From NCBI GenBank assembly GCA_002709955.1, contig PAQY01000013.1:186001-250000 (forward strand): 64,000 nt of DNA. Direction: 5' to 3'. Positions 28,885 to 38,366 of the stretch are shown piece by piece (the stretch's first letter is position 1; every line of letters begins with the position of its first letter). The position numbers and the translations under genes are program-made. Source of the stretch: Rhodospirillaceae bacterium. Its GTDB lineage: Bacteria > Pseudomonadota > Alphaproteobacteria > UBA8366 > Aestuariispiraceae. Under the pieces are notes generated by a model. The model made no database searches and had not been told where the DNA came from. It worked only from the letters and a program-made list of their open reading frames with translations.

Positions 28885-31524
28885 ATGATGAAGACCGACC
28901 AGCCGCCCGTAATCCGCCTGTCAGAGTATCGCGCGCCCGCCTATTCCATTGACCAGGTGGCATTGGAATTCGATCTGGCCCCGAAGGAAACTCTGGTCAC
29001 GGCGCGGCTTGTCATTCAGCGGGCATCGGGGGAAACAGGTCCTTTGACACTGGATGGCGAAGAGTTGCGCCTGAAGGCGATTGAGATCGATGGGACAGCT
29101 TTGGGGAAAGAGGCCTATAGCCAAAGCAAGACCGGCCTTATCCTGACCAATCCACCCGCGTCTTTCGAATTAATGACACAGGTTGCCATCGATCCGGTGG
29201 AAAACACACGGCTGGAGGGTCTGTATCAATCCAACGGTATTTTCTGTACCCAGTGTGAGGCGGAAGGCTTTCGCCGGATCACCTTTTATCCCGACCGCCC
29301 TGATGTGATGAGCGTTTTCACCGTCACGATCCGCGCCGACAAGGCGTCTTATCCCGTCCTGTTGTCCAATGGGAATCTGACCAGCGCAGGGGACCTGCCG
29401 GATGGTCGGCATCAGGCCGTCTGGGATGATCCCTTTCCAAAGCCCAGCTATCTGTTTGCCCTGGTTGCAGGCAAGTTGGATGCTTATGAAGATACATTCA
29501 CCACCCGCAGCAACCGCGCGGTTGATTTGAAAATCTGGGTAGAACCCGGCAATGCGCCGCGCTGCGCCTATGCGATGGATGCCCTGAAACGCTCCATGGC
29601 CTGGGATGAGTCCCGCTTTGGCCTGGAATATGATTTGGATATTTTCAACATCGTCGCGGTCAGTGATTTCAATATGGGGGCGATGGAAAACAAGTCCCTG
29701 AATGTGTTCAACGCAAAATACATTCTGGCCGATCCAGAGACGGCAACCGATGCGGATTTCAGCTCGATTGAGGGAATCGTCGCGCATGAATATTTCCACA
29801 ACTGGACCGGCAACCGCGTCACCTGTCGCGACTGGTTTCAGTTGAGCCTGAAGGAAGGCCTGACCGTGTTTCGCGATCAGGAGTTCACGGCGGATATGCG
29901 CTCCCGCCCGGTCAAGCGCATACAGGATGTCCGTATGCTGCGCGCGCGCCAGTTTCCGGAAGATTCAGGCCCGCTAGCCCATCCCGTGCGGCCCGAAAGC
30001 TATATTGAGATCAACAATTTCTATACCGCCACCGTCTATGAGAAGGGGGCTGAGGTCATCCGTATGCTGCACGCCTTGCTGGGCGAAGAGGGATTCCAGG
30101 CGGGCATGCGGCTTTATTTTCAGCGCCATGATGGGCAGGCGGTGACCTGTGATGATTTCGTCGCCGCCATGGCTGATGCCAATGACATTGATTTGGGCTA
30201 CTTCAAGCCCTGGTACAGTCAGGCTGGCACACCGGAAGTTCGGGCCGAATGGCGGTATGACGCAACAGCACAACAACTGACATTGACGCTGCAACAGACC
30301 ACAAAGCCAACACCCGGCCAGCCCGAAAAGCAGGCCCTGCCAATTCCGCTGCGTATGGGGTTGATGGATGCGAAAACCGGTCGCCCCCTTCATTTAGGTG
30401 TGGATGGAAAGGATTTGGGTGAAGAAACCGTGCTGGCCTTGAACGAGGCGACATTGGTGACGGTGTTTGAGGATATCAGCGGCCCGGCAGTGCCTTCTTT
30501 GAACCGAGGGTTTTCTGCGCCAATCGCTTTGAAAGCGGATTACACACCGGAAGACCGCGTTGTTCAAATGGCCAATGATCCAGACCCTTTTGCGCGATGG
30601 GAGGCCGGTCAGCAATATGCGACCCAGCGCCTGTTGGAAATGGTGCAGGCGCTGCGGGATGGGCGCCAGCCAGATATCGATCAGGATTTGATCGCAGCCT
30701 TGGGTAAAATCCTGTTGGATAATGAATTGGACCCGGCCTTCCGTGCCCAGGCAATTGCCCTGCCGACCGAAGATTACATTGCCGAACAGATGCGCCCGGT
30801 GGCGATTGATGAAATCCACACCGCCCGCATGATGTTGCGCACCGCCTTTGCACAGGCGTTTCAGGCGGAATTCCTGGCTGTGCATGATGCCCTGGCAGAA
30901 ACTGGCCCTTATGATCCCGCCGCAGAATCGGCCGGGCGTCGGGCCTTGCGCAACACCGCGCTGGCCTATCTGGGCGCGTCGGGTCATGCCGATGCCATTG
31001 CGTTGGCAAAATCGCGCTTTGATCAGGCTGATAATATGACCGATCGCATGGCTGCACTTTCTGTGCTGGCCGATACTGATGGACCGGAGCAAGAGGCGGC
31101 CCTGGCGGCGTTTTATGACCGCTTTAAGGGTGACGAGCAGGTCATGGACAAATGGTTCGCAGTCCAGGCCATGAGCAATCGGGCCGATACTTTGGACCGC
31201 GTCAAGAAACTGATGTCCCATTCCGCCTTCTCAATTAAAAAGCCCAATAAGGTGCGCGCCTTGGTTGGGGCTTTCGCTATGGGAAATCCTGTGCGGTTCC
31301 ATGCCGCTGATGGGACGGGATATCGTTTCGTGGCGGATGTTCTGGTGCAGTTGGATGGCATCAATCCCCAGGTCGCTGCCCGCTTGCTGGGTGTCTTTGG
31401 TCAATGGCGCCGCCTGCCTGCTGACCGCAGCCGGGCGATGCGTGACCAGTTGGAACGCATTGCTAAAACCACCGGTCTCAGCCGGGACAGCCTGGAAATT
31501 GCGACCAAGTCATTGGGGGAATAA
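28885..31524 (+). CDS. pepN: Aminopeptidase N
   Basis: M1 zinc aminopeptidase of 879 aa, the usual bacterial PepN length. The exopeptidase motif GAMENKSLNVF precedes the zinc site HEYFHNWTGNRVTCRDWFQL (HExxH) and the downstream Glu in SLKEGLTVF. The C-terminal half is helical repeats typical of the family. ATGATG offers two adjacent starts. It stands alone, convergent with the acyltransferase gene. General cytosolic peptide turnover. Confidence 0.97.
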   Translation: MMKTDQPPVIRLSEYRAPAYSIDQVALEFDLAPKETLVTARLVIQRASGETGPLTLDGEELRLKAIEIDGTALGKEAYSQSKTGLILTNPPASFELMTQVAIDPVENTRLEGLYQSNGIFCTQCEAEGFRRITFYPDRPDVMSVFTVTIRADKASYPVLLSNGNLTSAGDLPDGRHQAVWDDPFPKPSYLFALVAGKLDAYEDTFTTRSNRAVDLKIWVEPGNAPRCAYAMDALKRSMAWDESRFGLEYDLDIFNIVAVSDFNMGAMENKSLNVFNAKYILADPETATDADFSSIEGIVAHEYFHNWTGNRVTCRDWFQLSLKEGLTVFRDQEFTADMRSRPVKRIQDVRMLRARQFPEDSGPLAHPVRPESYIEINNFYTATVYEKGAEVIRMLHALLGEEGFQAGMRLYFQRHDGQAVTCDDFVAAMADANDIDLGYFKPWYSQAGTPEVRAEWRYDATAQQLTLTLQQTTKPTPGQPEKQALPIPLRMGLMDAKTGRPLHLGVDGKDLGEETVLALNEATLVTVFEDISGPAVPSLNRGFSAPIALKADYTPEDRVVQMANDPDPFARWEAGQQYATQRLLEMVQALRDGRQPDIDQDLIAALGKILLDNELDPAFRAQAIALPTEDYIAEQMRPVAIDEIHTARMMLRTAFAQAFQAEFLAVHDALAETGPYDPAAESAGRRALRNTALAYLGASGHADAIALAKSRFDQADNMTDRMAALSVLADTDGPEQEAALAAFYDRFKGDEQVMDKWFAVQAMSNRADTLDRVKKLMSHSAFSIKKPNKVRALVGAFAMGNPVRFHAADGTGYRFVADVLVQLDGINPQVAARLLGVFGQWRRLPADRSRAMRDQLERIAKTTGLSRDSLEIATKSLGE

Positions 31525-31535
31525 TGGGGGTCGGC

Positions 31536-33425
31536 CTATCTTTCAAACAAAGGTTTGAATAGGGGGCCGACTTCTGCTGCACCGGTAAGGCTTAAATGAT
31601 GCCCGTCATGGTATAAAACTTTTCCATCCCGGTAGAAGTAACACTGCTCCGTGTCGCACAGAATTTCTGATGGTTTTATGATGATCGTATTGGCTGGCAG
31701 GCCGAGCAGAAAGGGGGCCTCGCCGTCAAGACGGGCATCAAATACAGCACGTTCCTGGGTTAGACGGGTGGGCACCCCCTGATCTTTATAGAGATTGAAG
31801 AGGGTCTGGGGAACATCCGCGCGAAATTCTGGAACGGAATACACCAATGCTGTTCGTTTCCCGGATGCTTGCAGCGCGCGCATGGTTGCATAAAAACGAT
31901 CGGAAAAATCGGAGGCAGGATTTGTGATCGGATAACCGGAAAAGCGACTGCTGAAAATGACAGTATGGATCGACGTACTGTCTGATATTTCCTTAAAGGC
32001 CCTATCCTGAAGGGCCAGACAGGCCTCACGCCAGGGTTGGTTTGGAATGGCCCAGCCCGCAATGGGGGGGCAGGACGGCATTGTATATACCATTGCCGAT
32101 GTTCCAGTCTGCATCGCCTGTTCCCCCAATGCCTGGGCGAAGACTGCAGCATGGCTGTCACCCCACAGCGCAACAGTAGGCGGTTCCGTCTGAAGTCCAT
32201 ATAGGCACCCACGGGCCTGTAAGTCTGATTTCAGGCATTCTTCCTGTCGGGGGTCCTTGTCTTGGCCGCCATTGACAATGGACAGAACGGCGGGGGCATA
32301 TCGGCTCTGCCACCCATTCGACAGAATGCCGTGCAGACCGATGGCAATGAAGACTCCCGTTCCCAGCAGGGCGAATTGGAAAATCCGCTTTCGGGACAGA
32401 ATCCCCTGTCTTCCCCGAAACGGGGTTTCGACCCAGATCAGTGTTCCCGTTGCAAGAAGGGCTGATGCCGCAAGGATCAGAATTTTCCATTGGACCGTCA
32501 AGGGCTCCCCAAAATACTGAACGGTCAGGACGATAAGGGGCCAATGCCACATATACAGCGAATACGAGGCGCGACCAATCCACACCAGGGGAGTCAGGCT
32601 AAAAAGGCGCGAAACAATGGTTGATTGCTGTTGGCCGGCCGCAATGATCAACGCGGTTCCAAGACAGGGCAGCAGGGCAGCAGGGCCTGGAAACACTGTA
32701 TCTTCCGAATATCCAATCGCGGATCCCAAGATCAGGACCAAGCCAAGGCCTGAACCTGCCTGGGCAAAGATACGGTGCTTAAAGGCTGTAACCGGCACAA
32801 TAGCCACAGCTGTGCCCAACAGAAACTCCCAGGCGCGCCCTGGCGGCAGGAAGAAAGCTGCCCTTGACTCTGGATTTCGGATCAAGGCCAGGGTCACGCC
32901 AATAAATGAAATCACCCCAATCAGGGTTAAGACATTCAACCGCAATTTACTGGGGTTTCGATAGATCCAGATCAGCAGAAGCGGAAAGAAAATATAGTAT
33001 ATTTCCTCAACCGACAGGGACCATGTGTGCAGCAGCGGCTTTTGTTCTGATGTCAGGTCAAAATATCCATTTTCAGACCTGAAATGAAAGCTTGAGAAAA
33101 ACAGGCTGGCAGCAATCAAGGACCTTGAGAAAGAGACATATTGGATCGGCAGCAGAACCAGTGCAGACAGGACGACTGTCGCTGCCATGACGACAAACAG
33201 CGCCGGTAAAAGGCGGCGCGCGCGACGTTCATAAAAGTGCAGAAGCGAGAAATGACCGCGAAGAGCATCATTCCTAATAATCTGGGTGATCAGAAAGCCG
33301 GATATGACAAAGAAAACATCAACACCGACGAACCCACCACCAAACCCTTGAAACTTTAGATGAAATCCAACGACCGTTAAAATGGCAAGCGCCCGCAGAC
33401 CATCAATGTCGCGACGATATTCCAT
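31536..33425 (-). CDS. OafA/YrhL-type acyltransferase with C-terminal SGNH domain
   Basis: Inner-membrane O-acyltransferase of 629 aa from ATG 33425, which has GGGGAGG 8 nt upstream. The N-terminal acyltransferase-3 domain opens with YRRDIDGLRALAIL, then GFGGGFVGVDVFFVISGFLI and FYERRARRLLPALF, across about 10-11 TM helices. The C-terminal periplasmic SGNH domain has VALWGDSHAAVF and YHDGHHLSLTGA. Such fusions transfer acyl groups to O-antigen, capsule or other envelope glycans. Target unknown. Confidence 0.93.
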   Translation of the reverse strand: MEYRRDIDGLRALAILTVVGFHLKFQGFGGGFVGVDVFFVISGFLITQIIRNDALRGHFSLLHFYERRARRLLPALFVVMAATVVLSALVLLPIQYVSFSRSLIAASLFFSSFHFRSENGYFDLTSEQKPLLHTWSLSVEEIYYIFFPLLLIWIYRNPSKLRLNVLTLIGVISFIGVTLALIRNPESRAAFFLPPGRAWEFLLGTAVAIVPVTAFKHRIFAQAGSGLGLVLILGSAIGYSEDTVFPGPAALLPCLGTALIIAAGQQQSTIVSRLFSLTPLVWIGRASYSLYMWHWPLIVLTVQYFGEPLTVQWKILILAASALLATGTLIWVETPFRGRQGILSRKRIFQFALLGTGVFIAIGLHGILSNGWQSRYAPAVLSIVNGGQDKDPRQEECLKSDLQARGCLYGLQTEPPTVALWGDSHAAVFAQALGEQAMQTGTSAMVYTMPSCPPIAGWAIPNQPWREACLALQDRAFKEISDSTSIHTVIFSSRFSGYPITNPASDFSDRFYATMRALQASGKRTALVYSVPEFRADVPQTLFNLYKDQGVPTRLTQERAVFDARLDGEAPFLLGLPANTIIIKPSEILCDTEQCYFYRDGKVLYHDGHHLSLTGAAEVGPLFKPLFER

Positions 33426-33577
33426 AACCCTCCCCAAATTCCTGAAGCGCACGCGTTAGGCTTATTAATCTCATTTGGACTGTATTCATCTGAATTTTGC
33501 GATGCACGCCTAAATGTTTCAAAGCACTTTATGGCAAACCCCCTTCATCCTTCAGGCGGTGAATGGTGCGCGGGATC

Positions 33578-33669
33578 AAACCATCGCTTGAAGCTTGGGA
33601 CGGAATCCGGCGAGATTGGGGAATGTGTGCTACACTAAATCTTCTGATGGAAACTGCGACCGCTTTCAT
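33578..33669 (+). repeat. Degenerate copy A of the DinG-like helicase 5' end
   Basis: This stretch aligns without gaps to 34048-34139, which spans the region upstream of the helicase gene and its first 15 codons. Here the frame starting at ATG 33623 reads MCATLNLLMETATAFI and then hits TAG, against MCAAPTLMLEPAPALV in the intact gene. It is a partial, decayed duplication of the helicase start. Confidence 0.8.
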
Positions 33670-34040
33670 TTAGTAGATCTTTTCCGGTAGATTTGACGCA
33701 CAATGTCATGCCCAATTTTCACGCGGTCAGACTCCTTTTTGGTATTGTAATCCTGGGTTGAGAATAGATCGGTCGTTGCCGCCTGTACATAATCGTTTCC
33801 AAACCCTCGGTTTGGATCGGACAGCCGTATGCCGGGTGTGATCAGTGTTTTGTCTGTTACATCCGGTGCGGCGGTGCGCTGTGGTTTTGAGGCATTGATC
33901 CCTGAAGCCGACGGTGTTGGCACGGGCGCGGTTGCACCATCCCAGCGCTTCCAGGCCGGATTTTCCGGGACAGTCGGATTGGCTGGTACTGTTGGCGCGG
34001 CCGGGTTCAGACTTGGCAGGGTTGGGCTATAGCCCCCTGC
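33666..34040 (-). pseudogene. 5'-truncated gene fragment between the two helicase-start copies
   Basis: An open minus-strand frame of 125 codons with no ATG; the only near start is a GTG at 33923. The upstream part is Pro/Asn-rich (NPAAPTVPANPTVPENPAW), followed by a charged tail ending IYRKRSTK. The frame closes at a TAA (34041-34043) exactly where repeat copy B begins, and its stop lies in the last bases of copy A. It looks like the C-terminal remnant of a longer, possibly secreted Pro-rich protein whose front was lost in a rearrangement. The 85-codon GTG ORF could still be expressed. Confidence 0.5.
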
Positions 34041-34047
34041 TTATTTG

Positions 34048-34139
34048 AAACCATCGCTTGAGGACTGGGCCGGAATCCGGTGACAGTGGGGAATGTGTGC
34101 GGCCCCGACTCTTATGCTGGAACCTGCGCCCGCCCTTGT
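34048..34139 (+). repeat. Copy B of the repeat, containing the functional helicase start
   Basis: It shares a 15-bp exact run AAACCATCGCTTGA-G/A and the block GGGGAATGTGTGC with copy A at the same offset (45 bp from repeat start to ATG), with scattered substitutions. About 470 bp separate the copies. Confidence 0.8.
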
Positions 34140-36852
34140 GGCCGGGGTGCATGAGGCTGCGTGGCTGACCGTGGATGGAGAGGTTGAGCGTCTGCCCCAT
34201 AAGGAGGCGGCACGGCGGCTGTCAAAAGGCGGGCCGATTTACCTGTTGCATGCGCCTGCTACCGTGACCCGGATTTCGGGTCGGGCCGGGGGGCGTATAC
34301 CGACTGGAAGCTTGGACCTGCTGGAACTATTCGCCTTTGTCGCGCCTGCAAAATTCTGTGTGCCGACCCCGCGCGGGCTGGCCGAGGCCTTGCAATTGCC
34401 GATCCCAGGCGGGCTGGAGGATCAGGCAATCCTGCTGCCCCGCGCTGCCCAGCGTTTGTTGCGTCATTTGATGGCGGTGGGGGAGCGGGACCCCCGCACC
34501 CGGCGGTGTGCCTTCGCCATGGCGCAGGGTGGCTGGCGTTGGGGCCCCATGGTCTTGGCAGCACTGGGGGAGGAGTCGGAGACAGCCGGGCTGCGCGCCG
34601 CTGTGACCGGGTTGGATGTTTGGAAAGACCTGCCGGAATGGCAGGAAGAAGCGCCCCCGCCGCCGCCCGGTGATCTGGCCGTTGATCCGGCAGAGGCACG
34701 CAGCCGCCTGGCCGATCTGCTGGGGGCAGGGGCGGAAGCCCGGCCGAGCCAGTCTGACTATGCCTCTGCCGTCAGTGAGGTGTTTCGGCCCCGCGAGGAT
34801 GAAGGCAATCCCCGTGTCGTCCTGGCAGAGGCGGGAACCGGCGTGGGCAAGACCCTGGGCTATATCGCGCCGGCCAGCCTGTGGGCGGAAAAGAATGAAG
34901 GGCCGGTCTGGCTGTCGACCTATACCCGCAACCTGCAGCATCAGATTGATGGGGAGCTGGACCGCCTGTTCCCCGATGCGAAGGAGAAGGACCGCCGTGT
35001 CGTCATCCGCAAGGGGCGGGAGAATTACCTGTGCCTGTTGAACCTGGAAGAGACGGTTCGCGCCGTTGAGATTAACAGATCGGAGGCAATCCCGCTGGGC
35101 CTGATGGCGCGATGGGCGGCGGCAACACGCGATGGCGATATGACCGGGGGCGATTTCCCCGCCTGGCTGGTGGATCTGACCGGCGGGCGACGGCTCAGCA
35201 GCCTGACCGATCGGCGCGGGGAATGCGTCTATACCGCCTGTGCCCATTACAGCCGATGCTTTATCGAGCGCGGGGTGCGCCGGTCCCGCAAGGCTGATCT
35301 GGTGGTCGCCAATCATGCGCTGGTGATGATTCAGGCGGCGCGCGGCGCGCTGGATCTGGGGGGGCGCACAACGCGGCTGGTCTTTGACGAGGGGCACCAT
35401 GTCTTCGATGCAGCCGATAGTGCCTTTTCCGCCCATCTGTCTGGACAGGAAACCGCCGAACTGCGCCGTTGGCTGCGCGGGAATGAGGGAACCGGTCGCG
35501 GCCGTGCGCGGGGTCTGAAGGCGCGCTGCGAAGACCTGCTGGGGCCAGAGGACAATCGCGCCCATCTGGAGGCCCTGATGCGGGCGGCCGCCGGTTTACC
35601 GGGGGAAGGCTGGCATGCCCGCATGACGGAAGGACGCGCCCAGGGACCGGTTGAGGTGTTCCTGGCAGAGGTGCGCCGCCTGGTCTATGCCCGTTCACAG
35701 GATGCCGATGGCCCCTTTGGCCTGGAGGTTGAGGCGACCGAGCCTAGCCCCGAAGTCGCAGAAGCCGGCTTGAGCGTTAAAGACCTGTTTCAGACCCTTC
35801 TGCGATCCGCCACCGGCCTGCGCGATGGTTTGCTGGCGCGGTTGAGCGAGGAAGCGGAAGAGCTGGAGCCTGGCGATAAAATGCGGATCGATCAGATCTG
35901 CCGCTCGCTCACCCATCGCGTCATCGATTATGCCAAGGCAGCGATGGAGATGGCAGGGTCCCTGGATCATGCGACGCCCGATCAATTCGTTGAATGGTTC
36001 GGGGTGGATCGGGTCGATGGGCGTGATCTGGATGTCGGCATGCGCCGCCACTGGGTTGATCCCAGCTTCCCCTTCGCAGAAACTGTGCTGATCAACAGCC
36101 ATGGCGCGCTGATCACTTCTGCGACGCTGACCGACGGGTCTGGGGATGGGGAGGCTGATTGGCTGTCAGCAGAGCGGCGCGCCGGGACGAATTTCCTGCC
36201 CAGCCCGCCGATCCGTGCACGGGTGCCGTCGCCCTTTGATTACCCTAAGAACACGCAGGTCTATATCGTCACTGATGTGAACCGGAACGACACGGCCCAG
36301 GTCGCAGCGGCCTATCGGGGACTGTTCCGCGCGTCTGGTGGTGGGGCGCTTGGCCTGTTCACTGCAATTGCCAGATTGCGTGCCGTCTATCAGCGCATTG
36401 GTGCAGACCTTGAGGCGGAAGGCATCGACCTGTTGGCGCAGCATGTGGATGCGCTGAACCTGCCGACCCTGATCGATATGTTCCGTGCAGAACCCCATAG
36501 CTGTCTGCTGGGGACCGATGCCATCCGCGACGGCGTGGATGTGCCGGGCGACAGCCTGCGCCTGATCGTGTTTGACCGCGTGCCCTGGCCCCGCCCGACG
36601 ATCCTGCACAAGGCCCGACGAGGCCACTTTGGCGGTAAGGATTATGACGATGCCATGACCCGCCTGAAGCTGAAGCAGGCCTTTGGTCGCCTGATCCGCC
36701 GGGCCGATGATCGCGGTGTCTTCGTCCTGTTGGATTCCCGCATGCCCAGCCGCCTGCTGGGGGCCTTCCCGGACGGGGTTGAGATTCAGCGGGTCGGACT
36801 GAAGGAGGCGGTCGAGGAGGTCGCGGCATTTTTGATGCCTGATGAGGTTTAA
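34093..36852 (+). CDS. DinG-family ATP-dependent DNA helicase
   Basis: SF2 XPD/DinG-like helicase of 919 aa (912 if the ATG at 34114 is used). After a roughly 230-residue N-terminal region come Walker A AEAGTGVGKTLGYI, a Cys set suited to a [4Fe-4S] cluster (NYLCLLN, then GECVYTACAHYSRC), VVANHALVM, the DEAH-like VFDEGHHVFDA, and C-terminal motifs FDRVPWPRPTILHKARRG and KLKQAFGRLIRR. Longer than E. coli DinG (about 716 aa) because of the N-terminal domain. A role in unwinding replication barriers or RNA-DNA hybrids is the family expectation. Its 5' end was partially duplicated 470 bp upstream. Confidence 0.9.
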   Translation: MCAAPTLMLEPAPALVAGVHEAAWLTVDGEVERLPHKEAARRLSKGGPIYLLHAPATVTRISGRAGGRIPTGSLDLLELFAFVAPAKFCVPTPRGLAEALQLPIPGGLEDQAILLPRAAQRLLRHLMAVGERDPRTRRCAFAMAQGGWRWGPMVLAALGEESETAGLRAAVTGLDVWKDLPEWQEEAPPPPPGDLAVDPAEARSRLADLLGAGAEARPSQSDYASAVSEVFRPREDEGNPRVVLAEAGTGVGKTLGYIAPASLWAEKNEGPVWLSTYTRNLQHQIDGELDRLFPDAKEKDRRVVIRKGRENYLCLLNLEETVRAVEINRSEAIPLGLMARWAAATRDGDMTGGDFPAWLVDLTGGRRLSSLTDRRGECVYTACAHYSRCFIERGVRRSRKADLVVANHALVMIQAARGALDLGGRTTRLVFDEGHHVFDAADSAFSAHLSGQETAELRRWLRGNEGTGRGRARGLKARCEDLLGPEDNRAHLEALMRAAAGLPGEGWHARMTEGRAQGPVEVFLAEVRRLVYARSQDADGPFGLEVEATEPSPEVAEAGLSVKDLFQTLLRSATGLRDGLLARLSEEAEELEPGDKMRIDQICRSLTHRVIDYAKAAMEMAGSLDHATPDQFVEWFGVDRVDGRDLDVGMRRHWVDPSFPFAETVLINSHGALITSATLTDGSGDGEADWLSAERRAGTNFLPSPPIRARVPSPFDYPKNTQVYIVTDVNRNDTAQVAAAYRGLFRASGGGALGLFTAIARLRAVYQRIGADLEAEGIDLLAQHVDALNLPTLIDMFRAEPHSCLLGTDAIRDGVDVPGDSLRLIVFDRVPWPRPTILHKARRGHFGGKDYDDAMTRLKLKQAFGRLIRRADDRGVFVLLDSRMPSRLLGAFPDGVEIQRVGLKEAVEEVAAFLMPDEV

Positions 36853-36874
36853 CTTTACGATGCCTATTGTAATC

Positions 36875-37104
36875 GCTGCCCTGGACCCCGGATCAGGTCC
36901 GGGGTGACGAAATCGAGCGCACAATAGTGCCATCCTTCGAGACGCTTCGCTCCTCAGGATGAGGATGCCTTTTGGGAGAGGGAACCGCAGTTGCACGACT
37001 CATTGTCGACCCGTTTGCAGGCAAAAGCATTGGCGACCGGCTAGGTGGGACTAATGAAATCGCACCAATCGTCACCCCGGACTTGATCCGGGGTCCAGGG
37101 CGGC
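36875..37104. repeat. Intergenic inverted-repeat element (REP-like)
   Basis: A 30-bp arm at 36880-36909 (CCTGGACCCCGGATCAGGTC...) is repeated inverted at 37070-37099 with one mismatch. Each arm is itself partly palindromic (CCCCGGA-TC-AGGTCCGGGG). Between them, CATCCTTCGAGACGCTTCGCTCCTCAGGATG forms another hairpin. Both sequence types recur as dispersed intergenic repeats in many alphaproteobacteria. The 317-bp gap between the helicase gene and the convergent FrhB-like gene holds nothing else I can see. Confidence 0.75.
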
Positions 37105-37169
37105 GGGCGCGATTGATGCCTGTGGCCCTATTCACCCGCCTGCGCGGATAGGGCCCGAGTGGTGGTCAG

Positions 37170-38366
37170 TCATTCCCGCTCAATCCCATAAGGCTTCACG
37201 ATGTCCCAGACATGATCCGGGATCATGTATTGCGCGCGGGCGGGTTCTTCCCGCCTTAGATGGATAACGGTTTCGCAGGCCTTCATCTCCACCCGGGCGC
37301 GGGCGAATTCCAGGCCCTTGGGGCCGACGATGGGCATCAAGCGCCCGACAATTGGGCGCAGCCAATTGGGCATGCGGCGCAGGGGCAGGCCGCCCGCTGC
37401 GCGGATTGTATTGGCCAGGAACCCTTTTACCGGGCCTTCGCGTTTGCCTTTGCTGCCTGGCGCTTCCGATTGGAGTTCATCGCCCAGCAGGTCAACCAAC
37501 TCTTCGCCCCGGTCATTGCGAACCAGCAGCCATTGCTGACCCTGGCCGCCCATATAGCCCACGGTTATGTCGCTCAAAACATTGGTGTAATCCACACAGG
37601 TGCGACAGGTCAGGGGGAAGAAATCCGGTGGCAATTGGGAAATGGGCAGCATCAGGAAGGGAATTTCCTTCTTGCGGCCATCGGTAAAGCGCAGTTCCAC
37701 ATAATAGTCCGCACGAAATTCCAGATAGGTGATGGTATCGGGGTCCTCCGCCAGCAATTCCAGGAAGGTATGGAAATTCTCTGTTGTCGTATTGTCGGAA
37801 CAGGGCGTGCCGATGACATACAGCCGCTCCAACCCCAATTCCTTCTCCAGCGCGCGCAGGGCATAGACCTGGCAGGGTATGCCGATCACTGCCAGGCGCT
37901 TATAGCCCTTGGCAATGGCAGGTTCCAACAGGGCCAATAGGGGCGCATAGCCCATGCGCATGCCGCGCACCTGTTCCATGCCTTCAGGCTGGGTTACCAG
38001 GACCGGCATTGGCTTCCATCGGTCCTGTGGATCAGGGGCCATGGTCAGGACGGCATCTACGGCCTGTGTTTCCAGCAGGCGTTGGGCGATCCGGGTGGTG
38101 ATGCCGGTCCATTGCGCACCGGGGCTGGGGCTTTTCAGCTTGGCGCGCAGCATCCGGCGGAAGGGACCAAAGTATATTTCGTCGGTGCGTTCCCGGTCCC
38201 GGGCGCGGCCATGCACAGCGCTTTCCATCGCGGGATAGTCTGGTTTGATGAATTGGCAGGCCTTGCCGCATTGTTTGGGATCGGACATGCGCGATACACC
38301 GCAATCGGTGCACAGGCTGCGCGGGGCGGCGGGTCCATAGGGTATGGCCTCAACCGGCTCAACCAT
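37170..38366 (-). CDS. FrhB/BciB-like Fe-S flavoprotein (coenzyme F420 hydrogenase beta family)
   Basis: Protein of 398 aa. The N-terminal Fe-S segment SLCTDCGVSRMSDPKQCGKAC is followed by the FrhB N-domain (KPMPVLVTQPEGMEQVRGMR) and the C-domain with VIGIPCQVYALRALEKELG, VIGTPCSDNTT and a second Cys cluster LTCRTCVDYTNVLSDITVGY. The closest family I know is the F-type divinyl (proto)chlorophyllide 8-vinyl reductase BciB, with related reductases elsewhere. No other (bacterio)chlorophyll genes are in view, so the physiological substrate is open. It overlaps the upstream AEC gene by 8 bp. Confidence 0.75.
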   Translation of the reverse strand: MVEPVEAIPYGPAAPRSLCTDCGVSRMSDPKQCGKACQFIKPDYPAMESAVHGRARDRERTDEIYFGPFRRMLRAKLKSPSPGAQWTGITTRIAQRLLETQAVDAVLTMAPDPQDRWKPMPVLVTQPEGMEQVRGMRMGYAPLLALLEPAIAKGYKRLAVIGIPCQVYALRALEKELGLERLYVIGTPCSDNTTTENFHTFLELLAEDPDTITYLEFRADYYVELRFTDGRKKEIPFLMLPISQLPPDFFPLTCRTCVDYTNVLSDITVGYMGGQGQQWLLVRNDRGEELVDLLGDELQSEAPGSKGKREGPVKGFLANTIRAAGGLPLRRMPNWLRPIVGRLMPIVGPKGLEFARARVEMKACETVIHLRREEPARAQYMIPDHVWDIVKPYGIERE

